DNA of 64,000 nucleotides from Stenotrophomonas sp. SY1 (GCF_021202945.1 NZ_JAJOYR010000002.1:981825-1045824), one strand, 5' to 3'. Counted from the first letter of the stretch, positions 1 to 9,899 are shown. Program-made: numbers and translations. The notes: generated by a model not told the origin, from the sequence alone.

Positions 1-203
1 GCCGGCTGATGCTGGTACGGCAGCAACAACACCTGCTCACCGGGACGGGCATCCACCAGACTGACGCGGCACGGAAAGCCAGTGGTCGCATCATCAGGTA
101 CGGTCAGCCGTTGTATCTGGCGTGCGGCAAGCACCGCATCATCGAGCAGGAACAAAGGAGCGAAGGTAGCCGGAGCCAAGCCCCGCAGAATGAAAGACGT
201 CAT
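1..203 (-). CDS. DUF1203 family protein, N-terminal part (cut by window edge)
   Basis: Reverse-strand reading gives a clean N-terminus of 67 codons that runs off the left edge. The sequence contains GFPCRVSL followed by DARPGEQVLLLPY, which matches the conserved start of the DUF1203 family, small proteins of unknown function common in proteobacteria. I chose the ATG at 201-203; a second in-frame ATG lies two codons upstream (207-209). It is about 107 bases downstream of xerC on the same strand, so it may be co-transcribed. The family assignment is by recognition of the motif only. Confidence 0.75.
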   Translation of the reverse strand, partial: MTSFILRGLAPATFAPLFLLDDAVLAARQIQRLTVPDDATTGFPCRVSLVDARPGEQVLLLPYQHQP

Positions 204-309
204 GTGCATGCATCCGGTTCTGGAGCACGCAGCATGGCGAACGGCACGCCATCACGCTCGCCGGAATCGGACATCAAATCCGCATGGGTCCTGCGTCGCC
301 AACAAGCGA

Positions 310-1188
310 TCAGCTCTTGCGCTTGGCCCGTGGATGCGCGGCGTCGTACACCTTGGCCAGGTGCTGGAAATCCAGGTGCGTGTAGATCTGGGTGGTGGCG
401 ATGTCGGCATGCCCAAGCAGCTCCTGCACGCCGCGCAGGTCGCCGGAGGATTCCAGGATGTGGCTGGCGAAACTGTGCCGCAACATGTGCGGATGCACGT
501 TCTTGAACAGCCCCTGCCGCTGCGCCAACTGCTTGATGCGGATCTGCACCGCACGCTGGCTGATCGGCCCGCCGCCACGGCCAGGAAACACCGGTTTGTC
601 GGCCGTGCCCGCGCTTTCCCTGCGCCACTGCTGCAATGCAGCCAACGCGTGCGAACCCACCGGCAGGCTACGCTCGCGGTTGCCCTTGCCGTGGACCCGC
701 ACCATCCCGCCGTCCATATCCAGCTCGCGCCAACGCAGGGCGCACAGTTCACTCAGGCGCAGGCCCGAGGAATAGGACAACTCAAGCAGCGCGCGGTCGC
801 GCACGCCCAAGGGCGCCTCGGTGGGCAGTTCAACCAGTTGCACCGCCTCGTCGGCATCGAGCACTTGCGGCAACTTGCGCGGTGCTTTCGGCGCACGCAG
901 TCCGGCAGCCGGGCTGGTGTCGATGACGTTGTTCTTGAGCAGCCATGCATAGAAGCTGCGGCACGCCGACAGGCGTCGTTGCAGGCTCTTCGCCGACAAC
1001 CCACGGCGATGTTCGGCAGCAATGAACTCACGCAGCTGGTCGCCGACCACAGCCTGTGGATCAGCAATGCCGTTGGCCTCACACCACTGCGACAACGCCG
1101 CAAGATCGCGCTGGTAGGCGTCCAGCGTATGCGCCGACATGCGCCGCTCGACCCGCAGGTAGGCCAGGAATCTCTCAACGGCGCTCAT
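310..1188 (-). CDS. xerC: Site-specific tyrosine recombinase XerC
   Basis: 292 residues, the normal length for XerC. With XerD it resolves chromosome dimers at dif at the division septum. The N-terminal SAM-like core-binding domain occupies about residues 1-85 and the catalytic domain about 105-285. All catalytic residues of tyrosine recombinases are visible: R144 (SGLRLSE), K168 (HGKGN), H234 and R237 (HPHMLRHSF), H260 (LLGHADI) and nucleophile Y269 (TQIYTHLD). It lies downstream of dapF and a DUF484 gene, the gammaproteobacterial dapF-DUF484-xerC order, so this is the housekeeping enzyme and not a phage integrase. Confidence 0.96.
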   Translation of the reverse strand: MSAVERFLAYLRVERRMSAHTLDAYQRDLAALSQWCEANGIADPQAVVGDQLREFIAAEHRRGLSAKSLQRRLSACRSFYAWLLKNNVIDTSPAAGLRAPKAPRKLPQVLDADEAVQLVELPTEAPLGVRDRALLELSYSSGLRLSELCALRWRELDMDGGMVRVHGKGNRERSLPVGSHALAALQQWRRESAGTADKPVFPGRGGGPISQRAVQIRIKQLAQRQGLFKNVHPHMLRHSFASHILESSGDLRGVQELLGHADIATTQIYTHLDFQHLAKVYDAAHPRAKRKS

Positions 1189-1204
1189 CGCCGTGCTCCC
1201 ACAC

Positions 1205-1882
1205 TCAGGCGCTGCGGAAGCGCTGCAAACCCGCTACCAGCGCCTCGCCCATCATGCGCAGGAACAGCGTGCCCATGCCCGGATAGAAGCGGTTGGCATC
1301 GTGGCTGCCCACTGCGATCAAACCCACGCCCGGCAATGGCAGCAATGCAGTGGACATCACTTCCTGTACGCGGTCGCCGTAGAGCACGGCATTCTTTTCC
1401 GGCTGCAACCGGCCGCAGATCGGCTCGCCGTCCTGCAGGCAATCGTGGAACGGCGCCAGGCGCGCGTCGTCCTGCGCAAGCACCTGCAACCACGGCGCCT
1501 GCTCCAGCTCCGGCTGTGCATCGAAGGACACGATGCGCACCAGGTCGCCGGCGAAATCCTCTTCCAGCGACGCGGCCATCGCACGCAGCGTGTCGGCGGC
1601 GTTGGTCTGGCGCATCAGCGCCAGCGTCAACTGTTGGGTGCGCACCGCCAGCCGCTCGTTGATCTGCGCGTTGGTCGCCAGGTCGGCCAGGCGCCGCGAC
1701 AACTCGCGGTTCTTGTCGCGCAGCACTTCCAGCTGATAGCTGGCCAGCGACGCGGTGGGGCCGTCATCACGCGGCACCACCAGGGTCAGCGCCAGGTCGG
1801 GAAACTGCTTCAGGAAACCCGGATGACGTCGCAGCCAGGCGGCGACTTCGTGGGCACCGATCTTTTCCAGTGTGTCGCTCAT
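1205..1882 (-). CDS. DUF484 family protein (GAF-like)
   Basis: 225 residues from the ATG at 1880-1882, which overlaps the dapF stop as ATGA. A GTG nine bases upstream could also serve as start. It begins with the alpha-helical segment typical of DUF484 ([21 protein letters not shown]), then a short coiled-coil-like stretch around residues 50-90, then a GAF-like domain. The function is not known. Its place between dapF and xerC is conserved in gammaproteobacteria, and only 16 bases separate it from xerC, which indicates one operon. Confidence 0.88.
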   Translation of the reverse strand: MSDTLEKIGAHEVAAWLRRHPGFLKQFPDLALTLVVPRDDGPTASLASYQLEVLRDKNRELSRRLADLATNAQINERLAVRTQQLTLALMRQTNAADTLRAMAASLEEDFAGDLVRIVSFDAQPELEQAPWLQVLAQDDARLAPFHDCLQDGEPICGRLQPEKNAVLYGDRVQEVMSTALLPLPGVGLIAVGSHDANRFYPGMGTLFLRMMGEALVAGLQRFRSA

Positions 1883-2739
1883 CCCATCCACTCTCCGTCG
1901 AAAACGAATGCCACAGGGCCGGACATCACGATCGGCGCATCATCAGCCGGCCATTGGATGCGCAGATCACCGCCGGGCAGCGACATCACCGCATCACGTT
2001 GCAGGCGGCCACGCTGCATCAGCACCACCGCCGCCGCGCAGGCACCGCTGCCGCAGGCCAGGGTTTCGCCGACGCCGCGCTCGAACACGCGCAGCCGCGC
2101 GCGACCGGCGTCCAGCACCTGGGCGAAGCCGACATTCACCGATTCCGGGAACGAAGCGTGCTGCTGCAACAGTGGCCCGACCCGCTCCACCGGTGCCGCG
2201 TCGATCAGGCCCACTTCCAGCACCGCGTGCGGGTTGCCCATCGACACCGCGCCGAAGCGCACGTTCTCACCCTGCAACGACACCGCGTATTCCTCGCGCG
2301 CACGCGGAAAACCCACCAGCGGAATCTGCGTCGGCTCAAAATCGGGCTTGCCCATCACCACCGCGTACTGGTCGTCGGCCAGGCGCTGCACGGCATGCGT
2401 GCGCACCGGGCTGTCGATCACGAATTCATCGCCCTGCACCGCGCCGGCGCGCACCAGCCAGGCAGCGACGCAGCGCGCGCCGTTGCCGCACTGCTGCGAA
2501 GTGGAGCCATCGGAGTTCCAGATGCGATACGACGCCACCGCGCCTTCGCTGCGCGGCGCTTCAATGGTCAGAATCTGGTCGCAGCCCACGCCAAGGTGGC
2601 GATCGGCGAGCCTGGCGGCCAACGCCGCATCCGGCGGCGGCGTGCCATCGCGCAGGTCCAGCACCACGAAATCATTGCCGGCGCCGTGCATCTTGCTGAA
2701 ATGCAGGCGCCCTGTTGCCAACTTACTCATTGCCGTCAT
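1879..2739 (-). CDS. dapF: Diaminopimelate epimerase
   Basis: 286 residues. Converts LL- to meso-diaminopimelate in lysine and peptidoglycan precursor synthesis; cytosolic and cofactor-independent. The two catalytic cysteine segments are present: QQCGNGARC in the N-terminal half and [10 protein letters not shown] in the C-terminal half, as is the [11 protein letters not shown] start motif. The listed start overlaps the end of lptM by 17 bases; an ATG nine bases downstream (MSKLATG) would shorten the overlap to 8. Either way it is likely translationally coupled to lptM upstream and to the DUF484 gene downstream. Confidence 0.96.
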   Translation of the reverse strand: MTAMSKLATGRLHFSKMHGAGNDFVVLDLRDGTPPPDAALAARLADRHLGVGCDQILTIEAPRSEGAVASYRIWNSDGSTSQQCGNGARCVAAWLVRAGAVQGDEFVIDSPVRTHAVQRLADDQYAVVMGKPDFEPTQIPLVGFPRAREEYAVSLQGENVRFGAVSMGNPHAVLEVGLIDAAPVERVGPLLQQHASFPESVNVGFAQVLDAGRARLRVFERGVGETLACGSGACAAAVVLMQRGRLQRDAVMSLPGGDLRIQWPADDAPIVMSGPVAFVFDGEWMG

Positions 2740-2977
2740 CAGTCCCGTTGGCCGGCTTCACGTCGCTGTCGTCGGTGTTGTCCAGCGACTTGGGCTGATT
2801 CTCGTCCGACTTCGCGTCGGACGCGTCCTGCACCGCATCGGTCGGTACGACTTCCTGCTCCTCGATCGGCACTGGCTTCTGCGGCATGACCAGCGGGCCT
2901 TTGTTGCCACAGGCGGTGAGGACCAGCAGCGCACAGGCGGCGGGGATGAGCATCAGCAAACGGGACGTCTTGTTCAT
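2723..2977 (-). CDS. lptM: LptM-type small lipoprotein (YifL family)
   Basis: 84 residues with a lipoprotein signal peptide ending in the lipobox LTAC, so the mature protein begins at Cys23. The next residues, GNKGPLVMP, are the conserved LptM/YifL signature. In E. coli LptM binds the LptDE lipopolysaccharide translocon and helps its maturation. The remainder is an acidic, low-complexity tail rich in Asp and Asn, longer than in E. coli. Position directly upstream of dapF is conserved across gammaproteobacteria, which supports the assignment. Confidence 0.85.
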   Translation of the reverse strand: MNKTSRLLMLIPAACALLVLTACGNKGPLVMPQKPVPIEEQEVVPTDAVQDASDAKSDENQPKSLDNTDDSDVKPANGTDDGNE

Positions 2978-3028
2978 GGCCGAAGTATAGCCATTGCGCC
3001 ATGAAGTCCGAATGGCATCGATGCCCGT

Positions 3029-3436
3029 TCAGCTGCCTTCCGGTGGCAACGGCCGCATCCACAACCACAGGCAGACGACGGCCATGATGCTGATCGATGT
3101 CCACTTCACCCAGGCCAGCGGCACGCGCCACAGGGTGATCAGGGCACAGACCAGCATGGTGATGCTGGCCATCCATTTGCCCTTGCGGCTCACCGCGCCG
3201 TGCGTGCGCCAGTTGACGATGGACGGACCGAAGCGCGGGTGGGTTACCAGCCAGTCATGCAGGCGCTGGGAGCCATGCGAGGCCGCCCACGCCGAAATCA
3301 GCACGAACACGGTGGTCGGCAGCCCCGGCACGAAGATGCCGATGATGCCGATACCGAGGCTGACATAGGCCAGCAGCCACCACGCCCAGCGCAGGCGCAC
3401 TGGGCGTTTCTCCGGTGGCGGGGGGAGCCTGGACAT
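3029..3436 (-). CDS. DUF454 (YbaN-like) inner membrane protein
   Basis: 135 residues. Two hydrophobic regions are visible: residues about 18-50, including GIIGIFVPGLPTT, the DUF454 hallmark, and about 88-128 with two probable helices. Between them lies the cytoplasmic-looking loop HPRFGPSIVNWRTHGAVSRKGK, also typical of the family. Function unknown. It sits 15 bases after the oligopeptidase gene and about 50 bases before lptM on the same strand, so it is probably carried on their transcript. Confidence 0.88.
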   Translation of the reverse strand: MSRLPPPPEKRPVRLRWAWWLLAYVSLGIGIIGIFVPGLPTTVFVLISAWAASHGSQRLHDWLVTHPRFGPSIVNWRTHGAVSRKGKWMASITMLVCALITLWRVPLAWVKWTSISIMAVVCLWLWMRPLPPEGS

Positions 3437-3451
3437 GCGCGTCCCCGCAGG

Positions 3452-5560
3452 TCAGTGCGCCACGCCCAGCTGCGACAGCACGAACGCGTACGACTCGGCC
3501 AGCTCGTGGTAACGCTGGAAGCGGCCGGACTTGCCGCCATGGCCGGCTTCCATGTTGGTGCGGAACACGATGGGCAGGCTGCCGGTGTTGACGTCACGCA
3601 GACGTGCCACCCACTTGGCCGGCTCCCAGTACTGCACCTGCGAATCCCACAGGCCGGTGCCGACGAACAGCGACGGGTAGGCCTGCGCGCGCACGTTGTC
3701 GTACGGCGAATAGCTCAGCATGTAGTCGTAGTACTGCTTCTGCTCCGGGTTGCCCCACTCGTCGTACTCGTTGGTGGTCAACGGGATGCTGGCATCGAGC
3801 ATGGTGGTGACCACGTCCACGAACGGCACCTGGGCGACCATCACCCGGTAGTCGCTCGGGGCCTGGTTGGCCACCGCGCCCATCAACAGGCCGCCGGCAC
3901 TGCCGCCGGACGCGGCCACGCGATCCTTGGCCGCATAGCCCTGCGCGACCAGCGCGCGGGTCACGTCGACGAAATCGTTGAAGGTGTTCTGCTTGTGCAG
4001 CAGCTTGCCGTCCTCGTACCAGTTGCGGCCCATCTCCTCGCCGCCACGGATGTGGGCGATGGCGTAGACCATGCCGCGATCCAACAGGCTGACCACGCTC
4101 TGGTTGAAACCCGGGTCCATCGACATGCCGTAGCTGCCATAGGCGTACTGGTACAGCGCGGCGCTGCCGTCCTTCTTGAAGCCCTTCTTGTAGACCAGCG
4201 ACACCGGCACCTTGGCGCCATCGCGCGCGGTGACCCACACGCGCTCAGTCTGGTACAGCGATGGGTCGTAGCCGATCACCGGCTGCTGCTTGAGCTGGCG
4301 CCGCTCGCCGGTCTTGACGTTGAGCTCGTAGGTGGTGGCCGGCGTGGTCAGCGAGGTGTAGCCATAACGCAGCCACTCGGTATCGGGCTCGGCGTTGACC
4401 GACAGGCCCATCGAGTACGCCGGCTCGTCGGCCTTGACGAACTCGCTGCGACCATCGGCAAACAGCAGGCGAATGCGCTCCAGCGCGTCGGCACGCTCGG
4501 CGATGGCGGTGTAGCCGTTGAACAGCTCGAAGCCTTCGACCAGCACCTGCGGATCGTGCGCCACCCAGTCCTTCCACTGCTTGCGGCTGGTGGCACCTTC
4601 CGGCGCGGTGACCAGCTTGAAGTTCTTGGCGCCATCGGCATTGGTGCGGATCACCCAGCGGCCGTCGAAATGGTCCGCGTCGTACTCCACGTCGCGTTCG
4701 CGCGGGGCCAGCACGGTGAAGGCACCGGGCGTGGTGGCCGAGGTGTAACGCAGCTCGGAGGACACCGTGCTGTCCACGCCGATGGTGATGAAGCGGTCAT
4801 CGCGGGTACGGCCGATGCCCATGTAGAAGCTGTCGTCGTCTTCCTCGTAGACCAGCTCGTCGGCGCTGGCCGGTGTACCCAGCACGTGCTTCTTCACGCG
4901 CACGGTGAGCAGGGTTTCCGGGTCGTTTTCGACATAGAACACGGTGCGGTTGTCGTCCGCCCAGACCACGTTGGCCGAAACACCGGTGATCACGTCCGGC
5001 AGCAGCTTGCCGGTTTCCAGGTCCTTGAAGCGGATCGTGTACTGGCGGCGGCCGACATCGTCCTCGGCCCAGGCCAACAGGCGGTTGTCCTGGCTCACCT
5101 GCATGTCATCGACACCGAAGTAACCCTTGCCTTCGGCCATGACATTCAGATCCAGCAGCACCTGCTCCGGTGCCTGCATGTCGCCCTTGCGGCGCGCGTG
5201 GATCGGATAGTCCTTGCCGGTTTCGTAGCGCGTGTAATACCAGTAATCGCGTTCGCGGTACGGCACGCTGGCGTCATCCTGCTTGATGCGGCCGACGATC
5301 TCGCCGTAGAGCTTCTCCTCCAGCGGCTTGAGCGGCGCCATCAGCGCGTCGGTATAGGCGTTCTCGGCCTTGAGATAGGCCAGCATGGCAGGATTCTCGC
5401 GCTTGTCGTCGCGCAGCCAGTAGTACTCGTCCTGGCGCTCGGCGCCGAACGGTGCCTTGACCGTATGCGGATGCTTTTCCACATCCGGCGGAATGGGCTG
5501 GGAGGCGACGGCGGTGTTCATCATCAGGCTAGCTACCAACAGACAGAGGGTGGTTTTCAC
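3452..5560 (-). CDS. ptrB: Oligopeptidase B-like S9A serine peptidase
   Basis: About 702 residues from a GTG start at 5558-5560, chosen because it is preceded by a GGAG ribosome-binding motif and opens a signal peptide (KTTLCLLVASLMMNTAVAS). The open frame extends further upstream without good coding character. The N-terminal beta-propeller is followed by the alpha/beta-hydrolase domain with the triad Ser554 (GGSAGG), Asp639 (GLWDS) and His674 (EAGHGG), each about 22 residues later than in E. coli PtrB, which fits an added signal peptide. It should cleave short peptides after basic residues, here probably in the periplasm. Confidence 0.9.
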   Translation of the reverse strand: MKTTLCLLVASLMMNTAVASQPIPPDVEKHPHTVKAPFGAERQDEYYWLRDDKRENPAMLAYLKAENAYTDALMAPLKPLEEKLYGEIVGRIKQDDASVPYRERDYWYYTRYETGKDYPIHARRKGDMQAPEQVLLDLNVMAEGKGYFGVDDMQVSQDNRLLAWAEDDVGRRQYTIRFKDLETGKLLPDVITGVSANVVWADDNRTVFYVENDPETLLTVRVKKHVLGTPASADELVYEEDDDSFYMGIGRTRDDRFITIGVDSTVSSELRYTSATTPGAFTVLAPRERDVEYDADHFDGRWVIRTNADGAKNFKLVTAPEGATSRKQWKDWVAHDPQVLVEGFELFNGYTAIAERADALERIRLLFADGRSEFVKADEPAYSMGLSVNAEPDTEWLRYGYTSLTTPATTYELNVKTGERRQLKQQPVIGYDPSLYQTERVWVTARDGAKVPVSLVYKKGFKKDGSAALYQYAYGSYGMSMDPGFNQSVVSLLDRGMVYAIAHIRGGEEMGRNWYEDGKLLHKQNTFNDFVDVTRALVAQGYAAKDRVAASGGSAGGLLMGAVANQAPSDYRVMVAQVPFVDVVTTMLDASIPLTTNEYDEWGNPEQKQYYDYMLSYSPYDNVRAQAYPSLFVGTGLWDSQVQYWEPAKWVARLRDVNTGSLPIVFRTNMEAGHGGKSGRFQRYHELAESYAFVLSQLGVAH

Positions 5561-5702
5561 GCAGTGGGCTCCGACAGGGCGGGTTGGATGCCAACCACGC
5601 GGCAGTCCACAGTTTGACACGCCCCACGTACAGAGCAACGCGGCCAACGCACCGTTGTGTTGCCGTCATGCCCGTCCATGCCGGCCGGCCTATCATGCCC
5701 GG

Positions 5703-6896
5703 ATGAACACGACTGCCCCCACACCGTCCGGCTACAGCCGCCGCAGCCACGAGATCGCCCCGTTCCACGTCATGTCCCTGCTGGCCCGCGCCAATGCGCT
5801 GGAGCAGGCCGGTCACGACGTCATCCACCTGGAAATCGGCGAACCGGATTTCACCACCGCCGAGCCCATTGTTCGCGCCGGCCAGGCGGCGTTGGGCGCC
5901 GGCCACACGCGCTATACCGCCGCACGCGGACTGCCGCTGCTGCGCGAAGCCATCGCCGGCTTCTATCGCGACCGTTATGGTTTGGCTATCGATCCCGAAC
6001 GCATCCTGGTCACGCCCGGCGGTTCGGGCGCATTGCTGCTGGCATCCAGCCTGTTGGTGGACCCTGGCAAGCACTGGCTGCTGGCCGATCCGGGTTATCC
6101 CTGCAACCGCCACTTTCTGCGTCTGGTGGAAGGTGCGGCACAACTGGTGCCGGTCGGCCCGGACAGCGGTTACCAGCTCACGCCCGAGCTGATCGCCCAG
6201 CAATGGAACAACGACAGCGTCGGCGCGCTGGCCGCCTCGCCAGCAAATCCCACCGGCACCACGCTCGATACCACGCAGCTGGCAGCGCTGTCGTCCGCCT
6301 TGAAGGCGCGCGGCGGCCATCTGGTGGTGGACGAGATCTACCACGGCCTGACCTACGGTTTCGACGCCCCCAGCGTGCTGGAAGTAGACGATGAAGCGTT
6401 CGTGTTGAACAGCTTCTCCAAATACTTCGGCATGACCGGCTGGCGCCTGGGCTGGCTGGTGGCACCGCCCGGCGCGGTACCGGAGCTGGAGAAGCTTGCG
6501 CAGAATCTTTACATCAGTGCGCCGTCGATGGCCCAGCATGCGGCGCTGGCGTGCTTCGAGCCGGAGACGATCGCCATCTTCGAACAGCGCCGCGAGCAGT
6601 TCCGTCAGCGCCGCGATTACCTGCTGCCCGCGTTGCGCGAGCTTGGCTTCCGCATTGACGTGGAGCCGCAGGGCGCGTTCTATCTGTACTGCGACGTGAG
6701 TGCGTTCACCGATGACGCGCAGGCGTTCTGCGCGCATTTCCTGGAGACCGAGCATGTGGCGTTCACGCCAGGCCTGGACTTCGGGCATTACCGCGCCAAC
6801 CAGCATGTACGCATTGCCTATACGCAGGACATCGCGCGGTTGCAGGAAGCGGTGATGCGGATTGGGCGTGGGCTGGAAAGCTGGCAGCGGAAGTGA
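5703..6896 (+). CDS. Class I/II pyridoxal-phosphate aminotransferase
   Basis: 397 residues from the ATG at 5703; the open frame begins earlier but the upstream part overlaps the start of ptrB. Fold-type I features are clear: GEPDF near residue 47, the ANPTG motif with N182, D210 and Y213 for cofactor contact, and the PLP lysine K240 in SFSKYFGMTGWRLGW. The sequence is closest in style to the aspartate/alanine-type aminotransferases. Substrate cannot be told from sequence. Divergent from ptrB, with about 140 bases between the starts. Confidence 0.9.
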   Translation: MNTTAPTPSGYSRRSHEIAPFHVMSLLARANALEQAGHDVIHLEIGEPDFTTAEPIVRAGQAALGAGHTRYTAARGLPLLREAIAGFYRDRYGLAIDPERILVTPGGSGALLLASSLLVDPGKHWLLADPGYPCNRHFLRLVEGAAQLVPVGPDSGYQLTPELIAQQWNNDSVGALAASPANPTGTTLDTTQLAALSSALKARGGHLVVDEIYHGLTYGFDAPSVLEVDDEAFVLNSFSKYFGMTGWRLGWLVAPPGAVPELEKLAQNLYISAPSMAQHAALACFEPETIAIFEQRREQFRQRRDYLLPALRELGFRIDVEPQGAFYLYCDVSAFTDDAQAFCAHFLETEHVAFTPGLDFGHYRANQHVRIAYTQDIARLQEAVMRIGRGLESWQRK

Positions 6897-7071
6897 GCTG
6901 CCGAGCGGGCTCCTTCTTCCACCTGCGGGGAGCCAGCAGCCCGCCCGCGAAGGCGGGGCTGGAGAGCCGGCTGGAAAAGTAAACAACCCTCTCCCGCCTA
7001 CGCAGAACCAAGAGCCTCCCCACAGAGGCGGGGCTGGAAACTGATCGGAAAAGTAAGCAGCCGGGTTGTTC

Positions 7072-7214
7072 CCTTCTCCCCCTTGCGGGGGAAGGTACCC
7101 GAAGGGCGGATGGGGGAGCTTTTGGATTTGGGCTTTGGAAGCAACATGCTCAATTCACTTACGCCACTCCACCCTCCCCTCTCCCCAACCCCTCTCCCGT
7201 AAAGGGAGAGGGGC
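7072..7214. repeat. C-rich intergenic repeat units
   Basis: Part of the 382-base gap between the aminotransferase and the prolyl oligopeptidase. It contains a unit with CCCTTCTCCC..GGGGGAAGG followed by CGAAGGGCGGATG, and a unit AACCCCTCTCCC..GGGAGAGGGG that can fold. The same two motif types recur near 24.5, 26.4 and 53.3 kb. No coding sequence was seen in this gap. Confidence 0.7.
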
Positions 7215-7224
7215 TTGAAGCTAA

Positions 7225-7258
7225 AGAACAAACGCCACCTTTCGGTGGCGTTTGTTCT
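7225..7258 (-). terminator. Intrinsic terminator after the prolyl oligopeptidase gene
   Basis: A perfect 15-base-pair stem (7225-7239 with 7244-7258) with a four-base loop, 20 bases beyond the stop of the minus-strand peptidase gene. Read on the minus strand it ends GTTTGTTCTTT, a modest U-rich tail. The symmetric arms may also stop plus-strand transcripts coming from the aminotransferase. Confidence 0.8.
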
Positions 7259-7278
7259 GCATCAGTTCCAGCCGAGCA

Positions 7279-9378
7279 TCACTTCTTGCTCAGCTGTTCC
7301 CACAGGAAGCTATAGGCCAGTGCCGACATGTGCGCGGCCTGCGCATTGTTGGCTGCGCCACCGTGGCCACCTTCGATGTTCTCGTAGTAGGTCACGTCCT
7401 TGCCGGCGTCGATCATCTTGGCCGCCATCTTGCGGGCATGGCCCGGATGCACGCGGTCATCGCGGGTGGAGGTGGTGAACAGCACCGGCGGGTAGCTCTT
7501 GGCCGGATCGAACAGGTGGTACGGCGAGAAGGTCTGGATGAATTCCCAATCGGCCGTATCCGGGTTGCCGTATTCGGCCATCCACGAGGCACCGGCCAGC
7601 AGGTGGCTGTAGCGCTTCATGTCCAGCAGCGGAACCTGCACCACCACCGCACCGAACAGCTCCGGGTACTGGGTCAGCATGTTGCCGGTCAGCAGGCCGC
7701 CGTTGCTGCCGCCCTGCACGCCCAGGTGCCGGGCCGAGGTGATGTTGCGGCTGACCAGGTCCTGCGCCACCGCCGCCATGTCCTCATACGCCTTGTGACG
7801 GTTCTGCTTCAGCGCGGCCTGGTGCCAGCGCGGGCCGTACTCGCCACCGCCACGGATGTTGGCCACGACGTACACGCCGCCCTTGTCCAGCCAGGCGCGG
7901 CCCATGCCGCCGGAGTAGCCCGGGGTGAGCGAGATTTCAAAACCGCCGTAGCCGTACAGCAGGGTCGGGTTGGAGCCATCCAGCTTCATCGCCTTGTCGT
8001 GCACCACGAAGTACGGCACGCGGGTGCCGTCCTTGCTGGTGGCGAAGTGCTGCTCGATCACCTTGCCGTTGGCGTCGAAGAACGCCGGCATGGTCTTGAG
8101 CACTTCCGGCTGCTGGCCGATTTCAGCCAGCGACAGCGTGGTCGGGGTCAGGTAGTCGGTGACGGTCATCCACACCGCATCGCTTTCGTCCGCGTCCACC
8201 GCGCCGATGCCGATGGTGCCGAACGCCGGTGCGCCGGTGAAGTCGCTGGTGGTCCAGCCGTTGGCGCCATGGGTCAGCACCTGCAGGCGGTTCTTGACGT
8301 CATCGAGCACGTTCAGCACCACGTGCGACTTGGTCCAGGACATGCCGGCCAGCGAAGTGGTCTGAGTCGGTGCGAACAGCACGTCGAACTCGCGCTTGCC
8401 GGCCATGAAATCATCGAACTTCGTGGCCAGCAGCGAACCGGCGGCGTAGGTCTTGCCGCCCACGGTCCACGGCTCGCGCAGCTCCAGGGTCAGCCACTCG
8501 CGGTGCACGCCCTTCTCGGCCGAATCCGGTGCATCGATCTTGGTCAGCTTGCCGTCGGCACCGAGCACGTACAGCTCGTTGTTGTAGAAGGCGATCGTGC
8601 GGCTGACGTAGTTGCGCTCGAAGCCCGGCGTGTCGTCGTGGATCGCCGCGATGTACATGTCTTCCGGCTTGCCCTCGTACACGGTCGTGGCCGCAGACAT
8701 CGGGGTGCCACGACGCCACTGCTTGACCACGCGCGGGTAGCCGGAGGTGGTCATCGAGCCGTCACCGAAATCGGTGTAGACGAAGACGTTGTCCTGGTCG
8801 ATCCAACCCAGGCCGCCCTTGGCTTCCGGACGGAAGAAGCCGTCCTTGATCCAATCCTTCTTCGACAAATCGAATTCGCGGGTGACATCGGCGTCGGCGC
8901 CGCCGCGCGAGAGCGCGATCAGGCAGCGGGTGTATTCCGGACGCAGGCAGTTGGCGCCATGCCACACCCAGTTCTCACCCTCGGCCTTGTTCAACGCATC
9001 CAGGTCCAGAATCGTTTCCCACAACGGCTCGGCCTTGCGGTATTCGGTCAGCGTGGTACGGCGCCACACGCCGCGCTCATGCTGCTTGTCCTTCCAGAAG
9101 TTGTAGTAGTAGTCGCCGATCTTCTGCACGCCCGGGATCTTGGCGTCCGAATCGAGCACCTCGCGGATGCCGGCTTCCATCTGCTTGAACTGCGGGCTCT
9201 GCGCCAGGCGGCCCTCGGACTTGGCGTTCTGCTCCTTCACCCAGCCCAGCGGCTTGTCGCCGGTGACGTCTTCCAGCCAGGCGTAGGTGTCCTTGGGCGC
9301 GTCAGCGGCCATGGCCGCGCCGGCCAGGCCGGAGGAAAGCAGGCCGGCCACAAGGCAGGCGGAAGTGATTCGGGACAT
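7279..9378 (-). CDS. Prolyl oligopeptidase family serine peptidase (secreted)
   Basis: 699 residues with a signal peptide ending near AGAAMAADAP, so probably periplasmic. The mature start KDTYAWLEDVTGDKPLGWV is the usual S9A prolyl endopeptidase opening, followed by a beta-propeller and a C-terminal hydrolase domain. Triad residues: Ser558 in GGSNGG, Asp in the TRDDRVHP motif near residue 640, and His672 in GGHGG. The DDRV motif separates it from the neighbouring oligopeptidase B. It is expected to cut proline-containing short peptides. Monocistronic, with its own terminator. Confidence 0.93.
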   Translation of the reverse strand: MSRITSACLVAGLLSSGLAGAAMAADAPKDTYAWLEDVTGDKPLGWVKEQNAKSEGRLAQSPQFKQMEAGIREVLDSDAKIPGVQKIGDYYYNFWKDKQHERGVWRRTTLTEYRKAEPLWETILDLDALNKAEGENWVWHGANCLRPEYTRCLIALSRGGADADVTREFDLSKKDWIKDGFFRPEAKGGLGWIDQDNVFVYTDFGDGSMTTSGYPRVVKQWRRGTPMSAATTVYEGKPEDMYIAAIHDDTPGFERNYVSRTIAFYNNELYVLGADGKLTKIDAPDSAEKGVHREWLTLELREPWTVGGKTYAAGSLLATKFDDFMAGKREFDVLFAPTQTTSLAGMSWTKSHVVLNVLDDVKNRLQVLTHGANGWTTSDFTGAPAFGTIGIGAVDADESDAVWMTVTDYLTPTTLSLAEIGQQPEVLKTMPAFFDANGKVIEQHFATSKDGTRVPYFVVHDKAMKLDGSNPTLLYGYGGFEISLTPGYSGGMGRAWLDKGGVYVVANIRGGGEYGPRWHQAALKQNRHKAYEDMAAVAQDLVSRNITSARHLGVQGGSNGGLLTGNMLTQYPELFGAVVVQVPLLDMKRYSHLLAGASWMAEYGNPDTADWEFIQTFSPYHLFDPAKSYPPVLFTTSTRDDRVHPGHARKMAAKMIDAGKDVTYYENIEGGHGGAANNAQAAHMSALAYSFLWEQLSKK

Positions 9379-9445
9379 GTTGGCTCCGTGCGGACATAGG
9401 CCGCGAACGCTAGCACAGCCGTCCCACCACTCCCCCTGTCAAAGG

Positions 9446-9763
9446 TCAGGCTGCCTGCGACCACCGCGGCCGTGCCGGGCGGCGGGCCCGGCGCGCCTGC
9501 GGGCCACGCCGGCGCGGGCTAGCCTTCCGGTTGCGCCATGCCGCCGGCAGGCGGAAACGGTGCAAGGCCCACCAGGCCGCCAATGGCATGCCCACCAGCC
9601 ACAACGGCAACCAACCGATCCATTCGCTGTGGCCGCGCGCGGCTGGCCACACAAGTACCAGCGCCAGCCCGGCAAGGGCGGCCTGCCTGACGCAGCGCAA
9701 CACGCGCGGATCGGGGCAAGGAAATTCGTTACGGCGGTGCGAGGAAGCCTTGGAGCTGGGCAT
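9446..9763 (-). CDS. Small conserved membrane protein, unknown function
   Basis: 105 residues. The ATG at 9761-9763 is preceded by GGAGA at good spacing, which is the main reason for calling it. The protein has one or two hydrophobic segments (about residues 26-62, including LAGLALVLVWPA and LPLWLVGMPLAAWWAL) and a strongly basic Arg/Pro-rich tail. The longer open frame upstream overlaps the lipocalin gene and is not credible. I do not recognise a named family. Confidence 0.55.
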   Translation of the reverse strand: MPSSKASSHRRNEFPCPDPRVLRCVRQAALAGLALVLVWPAARGHSEWIGWLPLWLVGMPLAAWWALHRFRLPAAWRNRKASPRRRGPQARRARRPARPRWSQAA

Positions 9764-9899
9764 GACGTTCTCCGACAACACAGTGGTGTTGGACGCATCC
9801 TCCTTGTGGCCCATCTCACGGATTGCGACCTGGCATTGACGCGCCCATCGCTGCCCGCCGAACATGCTCCCCGTCACCCGCTCTGGCGCCCCAACCGTA

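Noticed and set aside
310..1188. Phage integrase marking a mobile element
   Set aside because: Sequence and the dapF-DUF484-xerC order show housekeeping XerC.
82..1662. Long plus-strand reading frame opposite xerC and DUF484
   Set aside because: High-GC antisense shadow; Arg/Pro/Ala-rich with no family, while the minus strand has complete conserved proteins.
3200..5617. 805-residue plus-strand frame opposite ptrB
   Set aside because: Antisense shadow of the oligopeptidase; His/Arg/Val-rich composition, no signal or domain.
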